Positions 1-4,839 of a stretch of 6,167 bases of DNA are shown in pieces. The stretch lies in contig JAUYMQ010000002.1 of the NCBI GenBank assembly GCA_030698575.1, forward strand, positions 1-6,167. The letters are read 5' to 3'. The notes beneath the pieces are model-generated. The model ran no database searches, was not told the origin of the DNA, and worked only from the letters and a program-made list of their open reading frames with translations. Both the position numbers and the translations under genes were made by a program. The stretch's first letter is position 1. Every line of letters starts with the position of its first letter. Origin of the DNA: Deltaproteobacteria bacterium (GTDB lineage: Bacteria; JAUYMQ01).

Positions 1-1
1 G

Positions 2-463
2 GAGACCTGCGAGGCGCGAAAGCTGGGCGAAGTCGACCACTATCCGGTGCGCGGCGACCGACGGAAGGTTCCGATAGTTCAGGGAATCTGCGCGATCGTG
101 CAGCGGGGAAACAAGGTGCTCTTCGTGCAGCGCCCCGAAAAGGGGCTCCTGGGCGGGCTCTGGGAGTTTCCGACGGCGGAGCTTCGCGGCTGGAAACCCC
201 GCGCCGGTACGGCGGAGGAGTTCGTGCACGAGATGCTGGGGCTCGAGGGCTCCGTCGAGGCGACGCTCGGAGTCATCCGCCACGTTTTCACGCACCGCGA
301 TCTCAGGCTGCACATCTTTATCTTCCAGGCGAAGGGCGGGCGCCTTCGCGTGGGGCGTTACCGCTCGCACGAGTGGGCGCGCACCGATGAGCTTCGGGGG
401 TTTCCGCTCTCGGCGCTGACCGAGAAAGTGCTCGTGCGCCTGGCCGAGCACGGCGCCGTCTGA
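2..463 (+). CDS. mutY: A/G-specific adenine DNA glycosylase MutY, C-terminal part (5' end outside window)
   Basis: MutY removes adenine mispaired with 8-oxoguanine in base excision repair. The frame is open from the left edge, so this is the last 153 codons of a longer gene; the GTG at 47 is internal. The Cys at 8-10, followed by EARKLGEVDHYP and a basic stretch, fits the last ligand of the MutY 4Fe-4S cluster and the exit into the interdomain linker. Next comes the MutT/NUDIX-like C-terminal domain: QGICAIVQRGNKVLFVQRP, then GGLWEFP, the usual MutY signature. The segment HVFTHRDLRLHI (FTH at 287-295) matches the F-S/T-H loop that recognises 8-oxoG in this family. The catalytic helix-hairpin-helix domain lies upstream and is not seen. 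The gene ends in TGA, with a palindromic repeat starting about 40 nt later. The family call is firm; a NUDIX hydrolase alone is less likely because of the Cys and linker. Confidence 0.9.
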   Translation, partial: ETCEARKLGEVDHYPVRGDRRKVPIVQGICAIVQRGNKVLFVQRPEKGLLGGLWEFPTAELRGWKPRAGTAEEFVHEMLGLEGSVEATLGVIRHVFTHRDLRLHIFIFQAKGGRLRVGRYRSHEWARTDELRGFPLSALTEKVLVRLAEHGAV

Positions 464-504
464 ACGATGTTCAGATTCATCGATCTCTCGCCCCGATGGC
501 CTCT

Positions 505-609
505 CGCATGTCATTGCGAGGAGCGAAGCGACGAAGCAATCCCCCCGTTCGTGGCGTTGCCCGGGGGATTGCTTCGTCGGGGCTGCGCCCCTCCTCGCAA
601 TGACATGCG
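505..609. repeat. REP/MITE-like imperfect palindrome (CHCEERSDEAI-type dispersed repeat)
   Basis: This is a long inverted repeat. The outer arms 505-523 and 591-609 are perfectly complementary (19 bp), as are the inner arms 531-545 and 563-577 (15 bp). The loop is 546-562. Between outer and inner arms the sides are unequal: 7 nt on the left (524-530) and 13 nt on the right (578-590). The right side forms its own small hairpin, GGGGC-TGC-GCCCC at 579-591. Translation of either strand gives the familiar spurious peptide HCEERSDEAI or HCEEGRSPDEAI, often annotated as hypothetical proteins in unrelated bacteria, so the short ORFs here are not genes. Such elements are non-coding and dispersed, and probably mobilised in trans. 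It sits just after mutY and could also act as a 3' RNA hairpin, although no U-tract follows. Confidence 0.85.
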
Positions 610-651
610 GGCAGAACGCGAGATTGTTCTGCTACCAGGCCGCGGCGTTTG

Positions 652-680
652 TTGACCCCCATCCACCGCTCGGCTAGGAT
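652..680 (+). promoter_or_regulatory. Predicted sigma70-type promoter for the acyl-CoA dehydrogenase gene
   Basis: A -35 box TTGACC at 652-657 (5 of 6 to consensus) and a -10 box TAGGAT at 675-680 (4 of 6, with the key first T, A at position 2 and last T) are separated by exactly 17 nt. Transcription would begin near A687, giving a leader of about 51 nt before the ATG at 738. It lies immediately downstream of the palindromic repeat and upstream of the only gene on this strand in the region. The match is by eye, and no mapped start is available. Confidence 0.6.
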
Positions 681-704
681 CCGCTCATACAAGACTCACG
701 CACG

Positions 705-716
705 CCGCCCGGGCGG
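705..716. promoter_or_regulatory. Perfect 12-bp GC palindrome in the acyl-CoA dehydrogenase leader
   Basis: CCGCCCGGGCGG is its own reverse complement and lies in the predicted 5' leader, about 20 nt after the inferred transcription start. The same bases can also form a longer RNA hairpin (703-710 with 715-723, one bulged A), just before the ribosome binding site. It could be an operator or a leader hairpin, or chance in a GC-rich leader. No regulator gene is visible. Confidence 0.3.
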
Positions 717-725
717 GACGGCGCC

Positions 726-731
726 GAGGAG
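726..731 (+). promoter_or_regulatory. Ribosome binding site of the acyl-CoA dehydrogenase gene
   Basis: GAGGAG lies 6 nt before the ATG at 738. It fixes that ATG as the start, and the protein then begins with the DFSFSQE stretch typical of acyl-CoA dehydrogenase N-termini. Confidence 0.75.
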
Positions 732-737
732 CCGGTC

Positions 738-1895
738 ATGGATTTCAGTTTCTCGCAGGAAACTTTGATGATGCAGGAGACGCTCCGGAAGTTCATCACG
801 GAGGAGATGCTCCCGCTTCAGGAGAAGCACAAACTCGATCGCGAGAAGCCGCCGCCGGCGGATCTCTGCAAGCAGATGCGGAAACGCTCCGCCGAGCTGG
901 GTTTCTACGGCATCGACATGCCGGAGGATGTCGGCGGTATGGACATTCCGGCCGCCGATCGCTGTCTGCTCTTCGAGGAATCGGGGAAGCACGACAACGT
1001 CTTCGCCAACGAGGTCTTCGGCGGCGCCGGCGGGCCCACGCCCGTCCTGCTCGCCTGCAACGACAAGCAGAAGGAGAAGTACCTCCTGCCGCTCATGAAG
1101 GGCGACATCACCACCTGCTTCGGGCTGAGCGAGCCGGGCGCAGGCTCCGATGCCACGAACATCCAGACGATGGCGGTCAAGAAGGGCGACAAGTGGATCC
1201 TCAACGGCCGCAAGCACTACATCACGAACGGCCCGTCCGCCGACTTCGCGATGGTCTTCGCCTCGAATGACCGAGCCAAGCGCGCGAAGGGGGGCATCAC
1301 CTGCTTCCTCGTCGACCGCGACACACCCGGCGCCGACTTCGATCACCCGCAGCACACGATGGACGGCGATGGCTGGGTGGGCGAACTGGTCTTCGAGGAC
1401 TGCGAAGTGCCGGCTGAAAACCTGCTCGGGCAGGTAGGGGCGGGTTTCTCGCTGGCGATGAAGTGGATCAACGACGGGCGGCTCAACATCTGCGCAGGAT
1501 CGGTCGGGATCGCCAAGCGGATGCTGAAGCTGAGCCTCGATTATGCCCGGCAGCGCGAGGCTTTCGGCACGGCGATCGGCAATTTCCAGCTCATCCAGGC
1601 CATGCTGGCCGACATGGCGACCGACATCTTCGCCGCCGAGAACATGATGTACCGCGCGGCCTGGATGAAGGACCAGGGGCAGGACATCCGCAAGGAGGCT
1701 GCCATGGTGAAGCTCTTTGGCGCCGAGATGGTGAACCGCGTGGTCGATCAGGCCATGCAGATTCATGGCGGCATGGGCTTCATGCGCGAAACGCCGATCG
1801 AGCACGTGATGCGGCAGGTGCGCGTCTATCGGATCTTCGAGGGGACGAGCGAAATTCAGCGCCTCACGATTGCGAAGAACCTTCTGAAGGAATAG
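738..1895 (+). CDS. Acyl-CoA dehydrogenase (FAD-dependent)
   Basis: This 385-residue protein has the usual length for the family. It catalyses alpha,beta-dehydrogenation of an acyl-CoA thioester and passes electrons to electron-transfer flavoprotein, in fatty-acid or related acyl-CoA breakdown in the cytoplasm. The N-terminal helical domain (about 1-120) is followed by the beta domain with the first family signature, CFGLSEPGAGSDA (127-139), and WILNGRKHYITNG (153-165), which contact FAD and substrate. The C-terminal helical domain carries RQREAFGTAIGNFQLIQ (271-287; Arg and Phe at the FAD/dimer contact) and the second signature from QIHGGMGF (341-348). Glu368 in RIFEGTSEIQ is at the position of the catalytic base of medium-chain acyl-CoA dehydrogenase. 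All key residues are present, so it should be active. Chain-length or branched substrate specificity cannot be read from the sequence. It has its own promoter and RBS, no ETF or thiolase partner in view, and a tail-to-tail overlap with the antiporter gene. Confidence 0.95.
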   Translation: MDFSFSQETLMMQETLRKFITEEMLPLQEKHKLDREKPPPADLCKQMRKRSAELGFYGIDMPEDVGGMDIPAADRCLLFEESGKHDNVFANEVFGGAGGPTPVLLACNDKQKEKYLLPLMKGDITTCFGLSEPGAGSDATNIQTMAVKKGDKWILNGRKHYITNGPSADFAMVFASNDRAKRAKGGITCFLVDRDTPGADFDHPQHTMDGDGWVGELVFEDCEVPAENLLGQVGAGFSLAMKWINDGRLNICAGSVGIAKRMLKLSLDYARQREAFGTAIGNFQLIQAMLADMATDIFAAENMMYRAAWMKDQGQDIRKEAAMVKLFGAEMVNRVVDQAMQIHGGMGFMRETPIEHVMRQVRVYRIFEGTSEIQRLTIAKNLLKE

Positions 1896-2379
1896 CCACC
1901 GGCTCCCAGCCCGTCTCGGCGAGCGATTTCAGGGCCTGCTCGGAGGTCGCGGCGTGCAGCACGAAAGCGCCGATGTCGCCCTGCTGGGGCTTCGTGGCTG
2001 AATGGACGAGCAGGGTTTTCTTGTCGCGGTAGAGGGTGAGCAGCAGCCAGTCTTCGGTCTTCCGTTCGGCAAGCGCCGGGTTCTCACCTTCTTTCGCCGG
2101 CTCGGCCTCCTCCTTCGCCGGTTCACCCTGGAATCGGAGATACACGATCGGCGCTTCGTTGTGGCGAAAGCGCACGTTCCACCGTCCGAGGTCCCTCGGC
2201 CCGCCGAAGAGCACCAGCCCGCGCTCTCGCTCGATCTTCTCAGTGGTGACGCCCGGATCAATAGAATCGGCCCCGACATAGGTCGCCGGCACGCCGAAGA
2301 GCGACCGGGCTTCCTGGGCGAACAGCGCGTTCACCGCCGTGTTGCTCGTGAGTCCGACCGCCACCTCAGCCTGGTCGAG
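1864..2379 (-). pseudogene. C-terminal part of the frameshifted RCK-antiporter: rest of the TrkA-N domain plus an unknown tail
   Basis: This is the 3' continuation of the antiporter gene in another frame. The frame is open back to an ATG at 2451, but the part that fits the protein starts at the Leu codon 2377-2379, straight after the GC run. LDQAEVAVGLTSNTAVN continues the RCK (TrkA-N) Rossmann fold left unfinished by the upstream frame, including the T-x-N turn expected after the fourth strand, followed by FGVPATYVGA. After the RCK domain come about 115 residues I do not recognise. They include a charged linker with two EPAKE units (DNA 2089-2124) and a compact end with WLLLTLYRDKKTLLVH. The absence of random codon use or internal stops suggests it was translated until recently or still is, so a sequencing or assembly error is possible. 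The stop codon lies inside the 3' end of the convergent acyl-CoA dehydrogenase gene. Confidence 0.75.
2089..2124 (-). repeat. Two degenerate EPAKE-coding repeats in the antiporter tail
   Basis: Two 15-nt units coding EPAKE, offset by 21 nt, differ only at third positions (GAA/GAG, AAG/AAA, GAG/GAA). They encode an acidic/basic Pro-Ala-Lys-Glu linker between the RCK region and the last ~70 residues of the antiporter. This looks like a flexible low-complexity linker made by local duplication. Confidence 0.5.
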
Positions 2380-3763
2380 GCGCGCGCGCCAGCACCTTCT
2401 CGTCGAAGGCGTTTCCAAAGACCACGCCGTATCCCAGCCGCTCTGCCGCATTGCAATTCGCGGCGTTCGTATCGAGGAAGATCACGCGGGTTCCGGCCGA
2501 GCGCAGCTCGTTCCCGATCGCGAGCCCCAGGCCGTCGGCGCCGAGAATCACGGCGGCGTCACGGGGCGGGGCCAGCAGGCGGAGCATTTTTGCAACAAGC
2601 GGCGCGGCGCCGCCCTGCAACAGAACCGTGACCGCGATCGTCAGGAAGACGAGCGCCCGGAGCGCCGGCCCGCCCGCAATGCCCTCGACCTCCATGACGC
2701 TCGAGGTAAGGGACGCCACGGCGGCGGCGACGATTCCGCGCGGGGCGAGCCATGAGATGAATACCTTGTCCCGGAACGACATGTCCGTGCCGGCCGTCAT
2801 GGAGAAGACCTGCACGGGCCGCACGATGAACATGAGCGACGCCACCGTCGCAATCCCGCCCCAGCCAAGCGCCTGCACATCGGCCAGCCGGACGCTCGCG
2901 GCGAGCAGCACGAAGAGGAGTCCGATCAGCATGACGGTGATCTGCTCCTCGAAGGTCGCCATCCCCCGGCCCACGCGCGTGTGAAGGTTGCCGACGACGA
3001 TGCCGGCGATGGTCGTCGCGAGGATGCCGCTCTCGGGCAGGATGCTGCGGCAGACGGCGAAAAGCAGCACCACGCCGCCCATCGTCACGATGTTCTCGTA
3101 ACCCTCGGGGACGATTCGCCGCGACCGGAGTACCCAGGCCAGGAGGAAACCGAATGACGCCCCGGCAACGAGGCCGAACCCGATGCGCTGGGCCAGCCAG
3201 AGCGGGACGTTCGTGAAAGCCGAGGCCGAGGGGGCCACGGCTATTTCGAGGGCGAGAACGGCGATGAAGGCGCCGATCGGATCGATCAGCACCCCTTCGG
3301 CCTCGAGCACGGTGGACACGCGTGGGAGAAGCCGGACGTGCCGCAGGATGGGCGTCACGACCGTGGGGCCGGTGACGATGACGATGCTGCCGAACAGCAG
3401 CGCCTGGGTCCAGTTCCAGTCCAGCATGAAGAAGCGCGCGGCGAGCGCCCCGCCGAGGCCGGTGATGATCGCGCCGAGGGTCACCAACCGCCGGATGGCG
3501 GTTCCCTCACGCCGGAGGCGGCTGATCTCGAGATTGAGGCCGCCCTCGAAGAGAATGATCGCGACGGAGAGCCGCACGAGGCCGATGAGCCCCTCACCCA
3601 GGAGCCGCGGATCGACCCATTTCAGGCCGTCGGGACCGAGGGCGACGCCGGCGGCGAGGAGCAGCACGATGCCGGGCACGCGCAAGTGGCGCCCGAGCGC
3701 CTGGATGATCACGCCCACGCCCAGCGCTATCGCGAAGACGAGGCTGGCGTCCGCCACCTGCAT
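2366..3763 (-). CDS. CPA1-type cation/proton antiporter, membrane part and first half of RCK domain (frameshifted)
   Basis: Inner-membrane monovalent cation (Na+ or K+)/H+ antiporter. Residues 1-395 are a hydrophobic multi-helix domain. LFEGGLNL (71-78), TGPTVVTPIL (131-140), EGVLIDPIGA (156-165; Asp161 is the likely ion-binding residue) and WLAPRGIVAAAV (338-349) are typical of CPA1/NhaP-like exchangers. From about 403, AVILGADGLGLAIGNEL with VIFLDTN begins a TrkA-N/RCK Rossmann domain, which usually binds a nucleotide and gates transport. The frame stops after 465 residues, mid-domain, with a non-homologous tail PRPG. The domain resumes in another frame, and adding one GC to the run at 2380-2389 would give 633 residues. 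The start is supported by AGGGGGGA (3767-3774) ending 3 nt before the ATG. It lies 26 nt after the ATP-grasp gene on the same strand, probably in one operon. Na+ versus K+ choice is unknown. Confidence 0.85.
   Translation of the reverse strand: MQVADASLVFAIALGVGVIIQALGRHLRVPGIVLLLAAGVALGPDGLKWVDPRLLGEGLIGLVRLSVAIILFEGGLNLEISRLRREGTAIRRLVTLGAIITGLGGALAARFFMLDWNWTQALLFGSIVIVTGPTVVTPILRHVRLLPRVSTVLEAEGVLIDPIGAFIAVLALEIAVAPSASAFTNVPLWLAQRIGFGLVAGASFGFLLAWVLRSRRIVPEGYENIVTMGGVVLLFAVCRSILPESGILATTIAGIVVGNLHTRVGRGMATFEEQITVMLIGLLFVLLAASVRLADVQALGWGGIATVASLMFIVRPVQVFSMTAGTDMSFRDKVFISWLAPRGIVAAAVASLTSSVMEVEGIAGGPALRALVFLTIAVTVLLQGGAAPLVAKMLRLLAPPRDAAVILGADGLGLAIGNELRSAGTRVIFLDTNAANCNAAERLGYGVVFGNAFDEKVLARAPRPG
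2380..2389. repeat. (GC)5 dinucleotide run at the frameshift point in the antiporter gene
   Basis: Five GC units lie exactly where the two frames of the RCK domain must join. Between the Leu codon before the run and the Leu codon after it there are 10 nt. Twelve nt (six GC units) would read Ala-Arg-Ala-Arg and give the four-residue spacing usual in TrkA-N domains (L-x-x-A-G/R-L). Such runs are prone to slippage in replication and to indel errors in sequencing. Confidence 0.7.
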
Positions 3764-3789
3764 CGATCCCCCCTGAACCGGCGCCGGGG

Positions 3790-4833
3790 CTAAAGGGTCG
3801 CCATCTCGACGTTGTCGAAGTTACGGTGATAGTACTTCATGTACTCGACCTTGCGTTCGAGCGAGGTGATGACCGCCTGGGCGAAGTTCACCTTCTCGAA
3901 CTTCTGCGCGCTCCCGAGCCCTCCGGGGCTGAAGACGTTGATCTCCATCAGCTTGTTGCCGACGATGTCCAGGCCCACCAGGAACATCCCGTCCTGGACG
4001 ATCTTCGGTCTGACGATCTCGGCGACTTCGAGATGCGTGTCGGTGATCTCAGCCTCGCGCAGCTTGCCTCCCGCGTGGATGTTGCTTCGCATGTCGTCGC
4101 CGGAGCGAACGCGCCTGAAGGCGGCGTACTTCCCCTTGTAGCGCAGCGGGTGGCCGTTCATCATGAACAGCCGGGTGTCGCCCTCCGCCGCGGCGGTCAG
4201 GTATTCCTGGGCGATCACGTAACCGTCGCGGCTCACCGCATCGACCATCTGGTTCAGGTTCGCCAGTTCTCCCTTCCGCACCAGAAACACCCCCTGGCCG
4301 CCGGAGCCCTGGAGAGGCTTCAGAACGGCGTCGCCGTGCTGCTTGACGAATGCGCGGATCTCCTCGCGATCCCGCGTGATGATCGTGGTCGGGCGCACCT
4401 CGTCGGGGAAAAGCTGGAAATACATCTTGTTCGTGGCTTTGGCGAGGCCGTTCGGATCGTTGAGCACGATCACGCCGTGCCGCATCGCCACGCGGCCGAA
4501 GTTGATCCCGCTTGCCTGGGCCCAGGAGCGGAAACCCATGTCCGTGGATGGGTCGCTCCGGAGCATGAGGACGTCGAGATCGTCCACCGTGATTCGCTCG
4601 GAGATCGCCTTCTTTCCCTGGATGTCGGCGAGGTAGCTCTGGGAGGTCGTGTACTTCTTCTTCGGCGCGCTCCGGGCGCGCGCGCGGATCTTCTCATCCG
4701 CGTCGTAGGCGAAGTCCCCCGCGCCCATGATCCACACCTTGTGGCCGCGATTGACGGCCGACATGCCAAGTCGGATGGTGGTGTAGCCTTGCTCTTCGGT
4801 CGCGATGTCGTTGACGACAAATCCAAGATTCAT
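3790..4833 (-). CDS. Glutathione-synthetase-like ATP-grasp ligase
   Basis: This 347-residue cytoplasmic protein belongs to the GshB-like branch of ATP-grasp enzymes, which join a carboxylate to an amine through an acyl-phosphate made with ATP. The N-terminal pre-ATP-grasp domain (MNLGFVVNDI, residues 1-10, to about 125) is followed by LNDPNGLAKATNKMY (124-138), the Gly-rich lid LKPLQGSGGQGVF (171-183), AAEGDTRLFMMNG (215-227), RSNIHAGG (249-256) and LVGLDIVGNKLMEINV (285-300), whose Glu and Asn are the Mg2+ ligands. In typical GshB the last motif continues TSPT; here it is FSPGGLGSAQ, so the acceptor may not be glutamylcysteine plus glycine. No gshA is seen nearby. It starts 6 nt after the upstream metallopeptidase stop, with GGAGG across that junction, and the antiporter follows by 26 nt. 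The fold is confident; the true product is not known. Confidence 0.85.
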   Translation of the reverse strand: MNLGFVVNDIATEEQGYTTIRLGMSAVNRGHKVWIMGAGDFAYDADEKIRARARSAPKKKYTTSQSYLADIQGKKAISERITVDDLDVLMLRSDPSTDMGFRSWAQASGINFGRVAMRHGVIVLNDPNGLAKATNKMYFQLFPDEVRPTTIITRDREEIRAFVKQHGDAVLKPLQGSGGQGVFLVRKGELANLNQMVDAVSRDGYVIAQEYLTAAAEGDTRLFMMNGHPLRYKGKYAAFRRVRSGDDMRSNIHAGGKLREAEITDTHLEVAEIVRPKIVQDGMFLVGLDIVGNKLMEINVFSPGGLGSAQKFEKVNFAQAVITSLERKVEYMKYYHRNFDNVEMATL

Positions 4834-4839
4834 TCTTGC

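Noticed and set aside
505-609. Classical rho-independent terminator for mutY
   Set aside because: The hairpin is far longer than a terminator, with a 17-nt loop and no T-run after it; it fits a dispersed repeat better.
467-692. Short open frames on both strands between mutY and the acyl-CoA dehydrogenase gene
   Set aside because: Their translations contain CHCEERSDEAI or HCEEGRSPDEAI, the known spurious reading of the palindromic repeat; neither has a convincing RBS.
696-1805. 369-codon open frame on the - strand opposite the acyl-CoA dehydrogenase gene
   Set aside because: It is the antisense shadow of a well-supported gene in GC-rich DNA, and its His/Arg/Asp/Val-rich composition shows no domain.
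2380-2389. Programmed ribosomal frameshifting as the explanation for the split antiporter
   Set aside because: The GC run lacks a slippery heptamer of the A/U-rich type, and I found no clear stimulatory Shine-Dalgarno or pseudoknot by eye; an indel in a dinucleotide run is simpler.
2002-2755. Overlapping + strand open frames opposite the antiporter gene
   Set aside because: Arg/Pro/Ala-rich antisense shadows without RBS or domain; the - strand reading gives coherent RCK and membrane-domain sequence.
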